Part shown: positions 37,320 through 48,136 of the stretch, one piece after another
Numbering within the stretch: position 1 is the stretch's first letter
Layout: every line of letters begins with the position of its first letter
Assembly: GCA_009777095.1 (NCBI GenBank)
Contig: WRMN01000002.1
Span: 62,001-126,000, forward strand
DNA from: Bacteroidales bacterium
GTDB lineage: Bacteria; Bacteroidota; Bacteroidia; Bacteroidales; UBA932
Direction of reading: 5' to 3'
Length of the DNA: 64,000 nucleotides
Program-made: the position numbers and the translations under genes
The notes under the pieces: generated by a model
Database searches by the model: none
What the model was told of the DNA's origin: nothing
The model's input: the letters and a program-made list of their open reading frames with translations, nothing else

Positions 37320-37512
37320 ATTTATTTTATGTCATGCTTATAGTTTTTTATTATATATCTTTTCGATGTATTTGATAATTTATAATTGGGGTAAACTTTA
37401 TGAATTAGCCCCTATTTACAGTTATTTATTAGTTTTATTATTAGGCATGATAATTGGGTTTGGCCTTTACAGAAAGGTTAGTCAGTTACTATACCGAATG
37501 AATAACAAGTGA
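37303..37512 (+). CDS. Small two-helix membrane protein
   Basis: 69 residues with two hydrophobic segments (FLLYIFSMYLIIYNW and YSYLLVLLLGMIIGFGLY) and basic ends. It overlaps the preceding ORF by 17 bases, a sign of translational coupling. No family recognised; a two-component small membrane pair of this sort can be a toxin/immunity or accessory pair, but nothing in the sequence decides it. Confidence 0.5.
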   Translation: MKKIIKFILCHAYSFLLYIFSMYLIIYNWGKLYELAPIYSYLLVLLLGMIIGFGLYRKVSQLLYRMNNK

Positions 37513-37750
37513 GTATTTGCAGCAACAGTCCTGCCTCTCCCGCCGTTCAGACCAAAGACATCGGGTTGCCTCTTTGTCTAAAACAGAACCACTCCCGAAC
37601 AGGAGGCCTTAGTTGTTAGACGCACCTTAGGGGGAAAGGTTTAATTGCTTCGCCGCTGATGCGGCTATCAAAGTCCGACAGGACTTGTATATGGATAACC
37701 CCGCGCAAGCGTAGCGCAGCTCGGGGTAGAGGCGTATATCCGACTATCAC

Positions 37751-37767
37751 GAACTCCGTAGGAGTTC
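37751..37767. repeat. Palindromic repeat, ACTCC type
   Basis: GAACTCC-GTA-GGAGTTC. The inverse orientation occurs at 37854-37870 and 39856-39872 (with TAC as the centre). This is one of several palindrome families filling 37513-38160, which has no credible gene. Confidence 0.75.
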
Positions 37768-37850
37768 AACCATCTATATATCCCAAAAATCAGATAGGAT
37801 ATGAAGCTGGTCTTCCATACCGTTAATGCGAAATCATAGGCATTTTTTTT

Positions 37851-37960
37851 GTTGAACTCCTACGGAGTTCGTACAGAGGTGTGGCTTTCTTTCTACCCCG
37901 CGCTGCCCCCTGCGGGGCTTGCGCGGGGTTATCCATGTTTCGCTCCGCACGCGGAGCTTG
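37851..37960 (+). repeat. Composite palindromic repeat, copy A
   Basis: It begins GTTGAACTCCTACGGAGTTC and continues with a GC-rich inverted repeat (ACCCCGCGC ... GCGCGGGGT) and TTATCCATGTTTCGCTCC. The same series of blocks recurs at 39853-39960 with scattered differences, and a rearranged piece (ATGGATAACCCCG...) lies at 37691-37730 and 39699-39740. Confidence 0.75.
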
Positions 37961-37996
37961 GCTGCCTGCTCGTCATTGCGATCCGCGAAGCAACCG

Positions 37997-38052
37997 CGTC
38001 ATTGCAGGTTGCTTCGTCGTCATTGCGAGGTACGAAGCAACCTGCAATGACG
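37997..38052. repeat. Perfect 21-bp inverted repeat
   Basis: Arms 37997-38017 and 38032-38052 (beginning CGTCATTGCAGGTTGC) pair perfectly around 14 bases. The unit GTCATTGCGA...GAAGCAA is repeated around it from 37972 to 38070. Similar GTCATTGCGA...GAAGCAAT repeats are scattered in many bacterial genomes. Confidence 0.8.
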
Positions 38053-38101
38053 ACGAAGCAATCTAAAATATCAAAAAATCTTCTTTCTCCAAAATATTCT
38101 C

Positions 38102-38109
38102 TATATTTG
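38102..38109 (+). promoter_or_regulatory. -7-like box before the structured RNA
   Basis: TATATTTG matches TAnnTTTG. A transcript starting near 38116 would contain the hairpin at 38162-38178 and the rod structure at 38185-38348, and could continue into the lipoprotein gene at 38402. Confidence 0.5.
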
Positions 38110-38161
38110 CAAAATAATTCTGTAAAATTACTGCCTATGGATAGATAAAGATTAAAAACTT

Positions 38162-38178
38162 TTCCCTGAAACAGGGAA
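38162..38178 (+). other. Perfect small hairpin upstream of the rod RNA
   Basis: TTCCCTG, loop AAA, CAGGGAA. It lies seven bases before the rod structure and may be part of the same RNA. Confidence 0.5.
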
Positions 38179-38184
38179 TTACAT

Positions 38185-38350
38185 AAAAGCGTTAGCTTTA
38201 TTCTTGTGTTCAGAAACTTAGGAAATTTTCAAAACACGCCGAGAGTAAGTTGCCAACGCTCACATTGTTTATCAGTGTGGGCTTACTTATTTTGGCGTAA
38301 TGGTTCCTAAGACCTCTGAACACAAATAAAGTTAAGTTCCACGCTTTTTT
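38185..38350 (+). ncRNA. Candidate structured RNA: long interrupted rod with terminator-like end
   Basis: The two sides pair in nested order. P1: AAAAGCGT (38185-38192) with ACGCTTTT (38341-38348). P2: CTTTATT and TGTGTTCAGA (38196-38214, 2-nt bulge) with TCTGAACACA and AATAAAG (38315-38331). P3: CTTAGGAA (38217-38224) with TTCCTAAG (38304-38311). P4: ACGCC (38236-38240) with GGCGT (38294-38298). P5: AGTAAG (38244-38249) with CTTACT (38282-38287). P6: CTCACA (38259-38264) with TGTGGG (38276-38281, one G-U). About 50 pairs in a single rod, followed by T-rich DNA. No ORF occupies it. It could be an independent small RNA with a 6S-like rod shape or a leader element of the lipoprotein gene 50 bases downstream. 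I cannot assign it to a named RNA family. Confidence 0.7.
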
Positions 38351-38401
38351 ATTTTTATAACCGCCTGTTGGGGACTTGGGGCGACAAATTTTATTCCAAT
38401 T

Positions 38402-39601
38402 ATGAAAAAAAATTATTTATTTTTGATGAAAACCTTTTTGGTTTTAAGTTTATTTTTTGCAGCTGCTTGCAGTAAAGATGACCCAAGCGACCCCAATACT
38501 TCTGTTCCTGACCCTGAAGGCACCATAACAGTTAGCATGAGGAATGCCAACAATGGCGACACATTCGTTAGCCCTGACGGTTTTTCGGGCAGTTTCCATA
38601 TAGGAGCAGATGATAATTTTTCGGGGTATGGCTGTCAATTTGTAACTATTGGTCCGATGAAAGGGCTTGGCAATGTTACCAAGATACCCTCTTCGGGTTG
38701 GGCGTCTCAAGTTGCCGTGCAGCCCGGCTATGGATATGTTGCAAGAAATGGCTTTACCTATTTCCGTCTTTATGTAGTCAGCTATATTGAAGCTGCTGTT
38801 GGCGGCGGCGTAATCGGAGCAGATGTGAAGTATCAGTCGCCTTTTGCGCCAACCACGCTTAGCCTGTCCACCGATGCCTTGACCTTTGCAAAGGAGCAAG
38901 GCGAGCAAACAGTAACAATAACCACTGATGCTTCCGAGTGGAGCTATAGCAAAACCAGCTCATGGTTTACTGCGGGACAAGACAATAACGTGCTTACTGT
39001 TTCGGTGTTGGCAAATACGGGTTTGCAGAGAAGCGGAATTATTACGATACGAGCCTTTGAACAACAACAAGAGATTACAGTAACACAAGCTGCCGGATCC
39101 ACTTCGGGGCCATATACCATCGGCAGTCTTTACCATGAAAATGGTGTGTATGGCATTGTATATCAAGTTACAGGCGATGGAATGCATGGAATGATTGTTT
39201 CTGCACACGAGACTACTGCTACGTCGTGGTCAACAGAGAGTATAACTACAGGTTCTTCGGATATGGCTAACGGAATGAATAATATGAACACTATCAAGAA
39301 TATAGCCGGTTGGGAAATTAGGTATCCGGCCTTCAAGTGGTGTAACGATTTGAATACAGGCGGAGTTTCCGGCTGGTATCTTCCGGCAAGAGATGAACTG
39401 AATGCTTTGTATCAAAACAGGGGAGCAGTAAATATAACCTTAACGCAACATGGCGGTAGTCAACTGAGTTCTAATTTCTACTGGAGTTCTTCTGAGTACG
39501 TTAGCTACAACGCGTGGGCCCAGTATTTCAGCAATGGATATCAGGCTAACACATACAATAAGGATCGTCCTTTTAGGGTGCGCGCGGTGCGGGCTTTTTA
39601 G
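38402..39601 (+). CDS. BACON-domain lipoprotein with DUF1566/FISUMP-like C-terminus
   Basis: 399 residues. The N-terminus (FLVLSLFFAAACSKDD) has a lipobox. Residues about 140-230 are a BACON-type beta-sandwich (LSLSTDALTFAKEQGEQTVT, WSYSKTSSWF, RSGIITIRAF). The C-terminal 160 residues resemble DUF1566 or major-paralogous domains: IVSAHETTATSWST, GWYLPARDELNALYQNR, FYWSSSEYVSYNAWAQYF, ending PFRVRAVRAF. That C-lectin-like ending is typical of proteins diversified by retroelements and of phase-variable surface proteins. The gene sits in the repeat-bounded island, directly after the structured RNA, with palindromic repeats behind it. It should be exposed at the cell surface; its ligand is unknown. 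Confidence 0.8.
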   Translation: MKKNYLFLMKTFLVLSLFFAAACSKDDPSDPNTSVPDPEGTITVSMRNANNGDTFVSPDGFSGSFHIGADDNFSGYGCQFVTIGPMKGLGNVTKIPSSGWASQVAVQPGYGYVARNGFTYFRLYVVSYIEAAVGGGVIGADVKYQSPFAPTTLSLSTDALTFAKEQGEQTVTITTDASEWSYSKTSSWFTAGQDNNVLTVSVLANTGLQRSGIITIRAFEQQQEITVTQAAGSTSGPYTIGSLYHENGVYGIVYQVTGDGMHGMIVSAHETTATSWSTESITTGSSDMANGMNNMNTIKNIAGWEIRYPAFKWCNDLNTGGVSGWYLPARDELNALYQNRGAVNITLTQHGGSQLSSNFYWSSSEYVSYNAWAQYFSNGYQANTYNKDRPFRVRAVRAF

Positions 39602-39628
39602 CTATTTGTCTATTTAACAATTTACAAT

Positions 39629-39643
39629 ACCGCCTGTGGCGGT
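39629..39643 (+). other. GC-rich hairpin just after the lipoprotein gene
   Basis: ACCGCC, loop TGT, GGCGGT, 28 bases after the stop codon. It could be a weak terminator or the cruciform that follows variable regions of diversity-generating retroelements. The short loop and distance do not decide between these. Confidence 0.4.
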
Positions 39644-39753
39644 CGAAATTTTTTTTGCAAAAATGGCGTTGTATTTACAAGCTCCGAAGGAGCAGAACAT
39701 GGATAACCCCGTATGAAGCGGAGCGGAATGCGGGGTTCATAAGCAGAGTATCC

Positions 39754-39806
39754 TCTCGCGCGGAGCATTGCCTTTGCCTTGAACAATGCGGTTGTTCCGC
39801 GCGAGA
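39754..39806. repeat. 11-bp inverted repeat in the repeat-rich spacer
   Basis: TCTCGCGCGGA (39754-39764) pairs with TCCGCGCGAGA (39796-39806) around 31 bases. It belongs to the 39602-39978 stretch, which is made of palindromic repeats and holds no credible gene. Confidence 0.6.
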
Positions 39807-39852
39807 CGAGACAGCCTGTCATTAGCCCTGCCTTTCGCTCCTCACAGAGCTT

Positions 39853-39960
39853 GTTGAACTCCTACGGAGTTCATACAGTAGTGAGGGTAACGCCTCCACC
39901 CCGCGCTGCTCCCCTGTGGGGCTTGCGCGGGGTTATCCATGTTTCGCTCCTCACGGAGTT
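39853..39960 (+). repeat. Composite palindromic repeat, copy B
   Basis: The same blocks as 37851-37960: the ACTCC palindrome, the ACCCCGCGC/GCGCGGGGT inverted repeat and TTATCCATGTTTCGCTCC. Copies A and B lie on either side of the structured RNA and the lipoprotein gene, in the same orientation. Confidence 0.75.
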
Positions 39961-39978
39961 TTTGTTATTAGACGCATC

Positions 39979-40181
39979 TATTGCTCAACCTTAATCATGC
40001 CTCAACAACTACTGCTGCGCCGAGTTACTTAAATTTAGGCGCTATGGCGGAATATATTATCAACAAGCAATTTTCTGCTTTTATACAGGCAACCAATCTA
40101 TTAAATAATAGTTATCAACAGCATTATTTGTATTATAGCCCGAAAATCACGTTTGGCGCAGGTTTAAGCATTGCTTTCTGA
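39979..40181 (+). pseudogene. Duplicated 3' end of the beta-barrel gene
   Basis: This is the right copy of the 203-bp repeat. It encodes LNHASTTTAAPSYLNLGAMA to the terminal GAGLSIAF and stop, without any start or upstream part. Amino-acid differences from the intact gene are few and conservative, and nucleotide differences cluster in its second half. It flows into the gyrB promoter, so it may be the original end of the barrel gene, displaced when the island and a second 3' end were inserted. Confidence 0.85.
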
Positions 40182-40203
40182 AAATAGTTCGATTTTTTTT
40201 TTG

Positions 40204-43159
<2,956 letters not shown>

Positions 43160-43183
43160 TACAAATTAAAACCATACATCGCC

Positions 43184-43474
43184 ATGGCTTTCCGATTAAG
43201 TTTCTTCAAAACACCCAAGCATCGCGTTTTTCAATATAATCCTATCTATTGGGACCCGGAAAAAGAGGCGCGTGAAGAACGGATTGACCCTCAGAAAAAA
43301 TTAGAACTAAAAAGAGGCAGCTTCCAAAAAGCCTTGTATGCCAGTCGCAGGCACCCGAAGGGGAATGTTGACAAAATAAGGCAGTTAGTGATTATCGTAG
43401 CCATAGCAGCGCTGTTTATTGCGCTGATTTATTTTACAAAATTCTTTGAGATAGTAATGAAAAGCATCGCTTAA
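43184..43474 (+). CDS. Small conserved membrane protein preceding mutL
   Basis: 96 residues: a basic, hydrophilic N-terminal two thirds (FFKTPKHRVFQYNPIYWDP, RASRRHPKG-like) and one C-terminal membrane helix (LVIIVAIAALFIALIYFT). Similar small proteins occur beside mutL in other Bacteroidetes and have sometimes been mislabelled as riboflavin synthase; no function is known to me. Its stop codon shares one base with the ATG of mutL. Confidence 0.7.
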   Translation: MAFRLSFFKTPKHRVFQYNPIYWDPEKEAREERIDPQKKLELKRGSFQKALYASRRHPKGNVDKIRQLVIIVAIAALFIALIYFTKFFEIVMKSIA

Positions 43475-45294
43475 TGATTCAATTGTTACCCGACCATATA
43501 GCCAATCAAATAGCAGCCGGAGAAGTCATACAGCGTCCGGCTTCTGTTATTAAGGAGTTAGTTGAAAATTCTGTGGACGCAGGCGCTACGAGCATTACGG
43601 TAATCATCACAGAGGCAGGCCGCACCCTGATGCAAGTGGTTGACAACGGTTGCGGCATGAACGTGATGGACGCCCGCATGGCTTTTGAGCGGCATGCGAC
43701 TTCCAAAATTTGTGAATTTGATGATTTACAGCAATTGAATACTTTCGGCTTTCGAGGCGAAGCCTTGGCCTCCATAGCTGCCGTAGCCGAAATACTAATG
43801 CTCACCCGCCGTTCGGAAGACGAGGTAGGCACCCAACTGCACAGTTTAGCAGGTGAAATGCCGCAACAAACACCCGCAGCAGCAGCAGTGGGTACTTCCA
43901 TCAGCGTGAAAAACCTGTTTTACAATATTCCCGCACGCCGAAAATTTCTGAAGTCCGACAGCGTGGAACTCAAACATATCGTTACTGAATTTATGCGCGT
44001 AGCCCTGTGCCGTCCCGAAGTAGAAATGAGGCTAACGCATAATACGCAAGAGCTCTACCACCTGCCTGTAAGTAATCTGCGGCAACGCATTGTCAATATC
44101 ATGGGGAAGTCTATCAATCAGCAGTTGGTTGATATTCATGTGGAAACTTCTGTGGTGAATATTCACGGCTTTATCGGCAAACCCGATAGCGCCAAACGCA
44201 ACAACAATCATCAGTTTTTTTTCGTCAACAACCGTTACTTCCGCAGTCCTTATTTCCAAAAAGCAGTAACTACCGCTTACGACCGCCTGTTGGCATCTTC
44301 CGAGTCGATTCCCTCGTTTTTTATTTATTTTGAATTACCGCCCGCCAACATTGACGTCAATATTCACCCTGCTAAAACAGAAATAAAATTTGAGGACGAG
44401 CAGGTTATTTTTCAAATGCTGAATGCCGCTATTCGCGAGGCTTTGGCGAAATATGCCGTAGCACCTTCCATTGATTTTGACGCCGAAGGAGCGCCTGAAA
44501 TACCGATAGTACGCAGAGGAATGCCTATGCCGTCGGCGCCTGCAATGAACTTCGACCCGAAATTCAATCCCTTTGAAGAAGGCATCAAGCAAAACTCAGG
44601 CAGCAGAATTTCGGGAGATAAAATTGATGAAAACTGGCAGAAACTTTACGAAGGTCTGCCTCCCCGCCCCAACCCATCACTTACCGACACCAACAACGAA
44701 GTTGCCAATTCTCAATTCTCAATTGTCAATTCTCAATTTATCCAATTGCGCGGCAAGTACCTGTTGACCCCTGTAAAATCGGGCGTAATGGTGATTGACA
44801 TTCGCCGTGCCCGCCAACGTATTTTTTACGAACAGTACGTTCGCCTGTTAGCTAACCATCAATACGAATCACAGCAACAGATTTTTGCCGAAACTATTAC
44901 GCTTAAACCCGAAGATTATATGCTGTTGGAAGGAATGTTCGATGAACTGCAGTTGTTGGGCTACAACATTAGCGCTTTTGGCAACAACACTATTGTCATT
45001 AACGGTTTGCCTGCAGATTTACCTTCGGTGGACATTCGGGAATGGATAGACGAGCTTTTGGCCGAACTGCATGAGGCAGCGCCTCGCTTAAAAGAAAAAC
45101 GGCAAAGCACCATAGCTGCTTCATTAGCCAAAACAGCAGCAGGGCATACTGCGGATATGCTCAATTCCGAAGAAGCGCAAGCCCTTATCGACATACTTTT
45201 TGCTTGTGAAAATCCGTCTATTTGCCCCTTGGGAAAACCGATTACCCACATCATTTCCTTAGACGAATTAGATAAAAAATTATTCAAAAATTAA
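43474..45294 (+). CDS. mutL: DNA mismatch repair protein MutL
   Basis: 606 residues. The GHKL ATPase N-terminus shows IAAGEVIQRPASVIKELVEN, DNGCGM, RHATSKI and FRGEALASIAAV; the transducer domain follows, and after a variable linker (about residues 360-425) the dimerisation domain ends in CPLGKPITH. It couples MutS mismatch recognition to strand repair. The DNA around 44700-44740 encoding the linker contains a short tandem CAATTCTCAATT-type run, in frame. Confidence 0.97.
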   Translation: MIQLLPDHIANQIAAGEVIQRPASVIKELVENSVDAGATSITVIITEAGRTLMQVVDNGCGMNVMDARMAFERHATSKICEFDDLQQLNTFGFRGEALASIAAVAEILMLTRRSEDEVGTQLHSLAGEMPQQTPAAAAVGTSISVKNLFYNIPARRKFLKSDSVELKHIVTEFMRVALCRPEVEMRLTHNTQELYHLPVSNLRQRIVNIMGKSINQQLVDIHVETSVVNIHGFIGKPDSAKRNNNHQFFFVNNRYFRSPYFQKAVTTAYDRLLASSESIPSFFIYFELPPANIDVNIHPAKTEIKFEDEQVIFQMLNAAIREALAKYAVAPSIDFDAEGAPEIPIVRRGMPMPSAPAMNFDPKFNPFEEGIKQNSGSRISGDKIDENWQKLYEGLPPRPNPSLTDTNNEVANSQFSIVNSQFIQLRGKYLLTPVKSGVMVIDIRRARQRIFYEQYVRLLANHQYESQQQIFAETITLKPEDYMLLEGMFDELQLLGYNISAFGNNTIVINGLPADLPSVDIREWIDELLAELHEAAPRLKEKRQSTIAASLAKTAAGHTADMLNSEEAQALIDILFACENPSICPLGKPITHIISLDELDKKLFKN

Positions 45295-45304
45295 TTTAAA
45301 ATAT

Positions 45305-45931
45305 ATGTTTAACCGCATTCCTTTTGTAGTAAAAAATTTGCTCATCATCAATACGCTCATGTTGTTGGCCATGTCTATAAATGAAACGTTTATGCTGGAA
45401 AAATTTGCACTTTTCTATCCGACATCGCCTTTCTTCAAACCCTACCAGTACATTACCTACATGTTTATGCACGGCGGGTTCGCCCACCTGTTTTTCAACA
45501 TGTATGCGCTCTTCCTGTTCGGCTCGGTATTGGAACAGGTATGGGGCAGTAAAAAATTCTTTATTTATTATATGATTACAGGCTTAGGCGCTGCTGCCTT
45601 CTTTACTTTTACCAACTGGCTGGTAAGTAGCGGCTATAGCCCTATAGAATACCGCGAGCTACTATTTACTCCTACGGTTGGCGCATCGGGCGCAGTTTTC
45701 GGCCTCTTATTGGGCTATGGCATGTTATTCCCGAATTCCGTATTGCAACTTATTTTCCCGCCCATAGCTATTAAAGCGAAATGGCTTGTGATTATTTACG
45801 GAGCATTGGAATTAGCGCTTGGCATTAGTGTACCGGGCAGTAAAATCGCCCACTTTGCCCACCTCGGAGGCATGATATTCGGCTTTATTCTCATTAGATA
45901 CTGGCACAAAAAAGGACGAATGTATTATTAA
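45305..45931 (+). CDS. Rhomboid-family intramembrane serine protease
   Basis: 208 residues with six hydrophobic segments. The catalytic Ser128 lies in GASGAVFG and His186 in HFAHLGGMIFG; the conserved HGGFAHLFFNMYAL is present after the first helix. It cleaves membrane-protein segments within the bilayer. Ten bases after mutL and six before the next gene, on one strand, it is likely part of the same transcript. Confidence 0.92.
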   Translation: MFNRIPFVVKNLLIINTLMLLAMSINETFMLEKFALFYPTSPFFKPYQYITYMFMHGGFAHLFFNMYALFLFGSVLEQVWGSKKFFIYYMITGLGAAAFFTFTNWLVSSGYSPIEYRELLFTPTVGASGAVFGLLLGYGMLFPNSVLQLIFPPIAIKAKWLVIIYGALELALGISVPGSKIAHFAHLGGMIFGFILIRYWHKKGRMYY

Positions 45932-45936
45932 ACCTC

Positions 45937-47004
45937 ATGAAATTTATACAACACTTCATCGGCTATATATTAAAAACTATTAGTGTAATAATAGCGATAG
46001 GGTTATTGTTGTCCTACATTTCCGTTTATATCAGTCCTGCAAAATTCTGGCTGCCGGCATTCTTCGGCTTGTTTTTCATGCCATTGTTAGTATTGAACTT
46101 TCTCTTAGGTATTGCTTGGGCCTTGTTGCGCCGTAAAATTGCATGGGTTAACCTCATTGCCCTGTTGCCTGCCATACTTTACCTCTTTTTATTTATACAG
46201 GTGGGGCACAATATGCCTGAACCGTCAGGTTCCGCCACCAAACTAATGAGCTACAATGTGCATCTTTTCAGCCTGTGGGACAATAACAGGAATCACTCGC
46301 TGCCCAATTTCTCCAAATACATAAAGGAAGAAAATCCCGATATTTTATGTTTGCAGGAAATGGCTACAACCGATACGCTGACTGTTAATCAGGCTTTCAG
46401 CCAATATCCTTATCGCTATTATTGTTGCTCGAAACGTAAAAACGGACTATTGTTCGGTAATGTTACTTTTAGCAAATATCCTATAGTTAATGCAGGGGAA
46501 TTTTTATTTTCGGAAACCAGCAACCGCTGTGTTTATACCGATATCGTAATGCGCGGCGATACTATTCGCGTATATAATAACCATCTGCAATCCATCAGCC
46601 TGAACCTCGAACGCACTGCTTTGCGTATTCGTAAAGAAGAACTGCGTAACGAAGAATTGAGGCAGGTTACTATAAAACTCCGAACTGCCTTTATGAAACG
46701 CGCCCAACAGGTGGACATCATATCTGCACATATAACTTCCTCGCCTTATCCTGCTATTGTATGTGGCGATTTCAACGATACGCCTGTATCTTATACTTAC
46801 CGAAAGATGAAGGGTAAATTAAACGATTGTTTTACTAAGGCAGGAAGGGGAATGCCCTCTACCTATCGAGGTTTCTGGCCTGCTTTCCGCATTGATTACA
46901 TATTGTGCGCGCCATCTTTTCAAACGGTCAGCTATCAGGTGCCAAAGGTGAATTATTCCGACCACTATCCGGTTATCGTACAGCTTAGTCAACAAAATCA
47001 ATAA
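45937..47004 (+). CDS. Endonuclease/exonuclease/phosphatase-family membrane protein
   Basis: 355 residues. Two or three N-terminal membrane helices (about residues 10-90) precede an EEP domain with MSYNVHLFS, DILCLQEMATT, VYNNHLQSISL, VCGDFNDTPVSYTY and a final NYSDHYPVIVQL, which provide the metal and catalytic His/Asp residues. The substrate, nucleic acid or phospholipid, is not determined. It is a common Bacteroidetes gene after the rhomboid protease. Confidence 0.9.
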   Translation: MKFIQHFIGYILKTISVIIAIGLLLSYISVYISPAKFWLPAFFGLFFMPLLVLNFLLGIAWALLRRKIAWVNLIALLPAILYLFLFIQVGHNMPEPSGSATKLMSYNVHLFSLWDNNRNHSLPNFSKYIKEENPDILCLQEMATTDTLTVNQAFSQYPYRYYCCSKRKNGLLFGNVTFSKYPIVNAGEFLFSETSNRCVYTDIVMRGDTIRVYNNHLQSISLNLERTALRIRKEELRNEELRQVTIKLRTAFMKRAQQVDIISAHITSSPYPAIVCGDFNDTPVSYTYRKMKGKLNDCFTKAGRGMPSTYRGFWPAFRIDYILCAPSFQTVSYQVPKVNYSDHYPVIVQLSQQNQ

Positions 47005-47008
47005 TACT

Positions 47009-48127
47009 ATGAGAATAGGATTTGACGCCAAAAGAGCTTTTAAAAATTTCACAGGACTCGGCAATTACAGTCGGTCAACCATCGCTATTTTGGCCGATTA
47101 CTACCCTGCCCATCAGTATTATTTATATACAACACCCTATAAATCCCACCCTTTATTAAATTTTGCCGATAAAGAAAATATGAGGATACGCCGCCCTGCA
47201 GGACGGTTCAAATGTTGGCCTTCGCTTTGGCGCTACTATGGACTCGGCGGCAACCTTTCGTCTGATCGGGTGGATTTATTTCATGGATTAGCCGCCGAGC
47301 TTCCTGCCGATTTACCTGAAAAAATACGCAGCGTAGTAACTATTCACGACTTAATTTTTCTGCGTTACCCCGAATATTATACCTTTATCGACCGTAAAAT
47401 ATACACCTGTAAATACCGTTCTGCCTGCCGCCGCGCCGACTTAATTATTGCTATCAGCGAGCAAACCAAGCAGGACATTATGGAATTTTTTGGTATTGAT
47501 GAACAAAAAATCCGTGTAGTCTATCAAGGCTGCGACCCGCAATTTTACACGCAAGCCGATGATGATGCTAAAAGCAGGGTAAAGGAATTATACCGACTGC
47601 CCGACAATTATGTGTTATACGTAGGCACCATCGAGCAACGTAAAAATTTACTTAGCTTGGTAAAAGCCATGGAACTTTTGCCTCCTTCGTTAAAATTAGT
47701 AGCGGCGGGGAAACCAACATCTTATTTTCACACAGTACAGGAATACATTAGGCAGCGCCGTTTAGAAGACCGTATCTGTTTTCAGCATCAGGTGAAATTT
47801 GCCGATTTGCCAGCCATTTACCAACAAGCTCAAGCAGTGTGCTATCCTTCCTTATTCGAAGGTTTCGGCATTCCCTTGCTTGAAGCGCTTAATTCAAGGG
47901 TTCCGCTTGTTGCTTCCAACTGTTCGAGCCTTCCCGAAGCAGGCGGCCCCGACAGTTTGTATGTCAACCCGCTCGACCATGAGGCTATAGCCGAAGCGCT
48001 GCGTAAAGCTATAGAAGATGAAACGACCCGCCGTCAAATGATTGAAGTCGGCATCAAATTTGCTGCTAATTTCAGGGAAGAGCGTGTCGCTAAAAATTTG
48101 TGGAAAGTATATCAAGAATTAATGTAA
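47009..48127 (+). CDS. Glycosyltransferase family 4
   Basis: 372 residues. GT-B fold: the N-terminal half has GLGNYSRSTIAILA; the C-terminal donor-binding half has YVGTIEQRKNLLSLVKAMEL and the EX7E-type motif FEGFGIPLLEALNSRVPLVA. It probably transfers a nucleotide-activated sugar to a surface glycan. No polysaccharide cluster is around it, so the acceptor cannot be guessed. Confidence 0.9.
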   Translation: MRIGFDAKRAFKNFTGLGNYSRSTIAILADYYPAHQYYLYTTPYKSHPLLNFADKENMRIRRPAGRFKCWPSLWRYYGLGGNLSSDRVDLFHGLAAELPADLPEKIRSVVTIHDLIFLRYPEYYTFIDRKIYTCKYRSACRRADLIIAISEQTKQDIMEFFGIDEQKIRVVYQGCDPQFYTQADDDAKSRVKELYRLPDNYVLYVGTIEQRKNLLSLVKAMELLPPSLKLVAAGKPTSYFHTVQEYIRQRRLEDRICFQHQVKFADLPAIYQQAQAVCYPSLFEGFGIPLLEALNSRVPLVASNCSSLPEAGGPDSLYVNPLDHEAIAEALRKAIEDETTRRQMIEVGIKFAANFREERVAKNLWKVYQELM

Positions 48128-48136
48128 TTGACCATT

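Noticed and set aside
37849-38148. 99-codon ORF in the repeat region
   Set aside because: It is entirely made of palindromic repeat DNA (ACTCC and GTCATTGCGA families) and has no signal, domain or sensible composition.
37513-38160. CRISPR array
   Set aside because: The repeats are palindromes of unequal spacing and several families, without regular spacers, and no cas genes are present.
38185-38350. Reading the rod structure as only a simple intrinsic terminator
   Set aside because: The structure is about 165 nt with six helices and internal loops, and no gene lies directly upstream that would need it.
38402-39646. A complete diversity-generating retroelement
   Set aside because: No reverse transcriptase, accessory gene or template repeat occurs in the window; only a target-like C-terminus is visible, so it is kept as a hypothesis.
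39622-39994. Small ORFs on both strands between the lipoprotein gene and the gyrB promoter
   Set aside because: They translate palindromic repeats and change frame between repeat copies.
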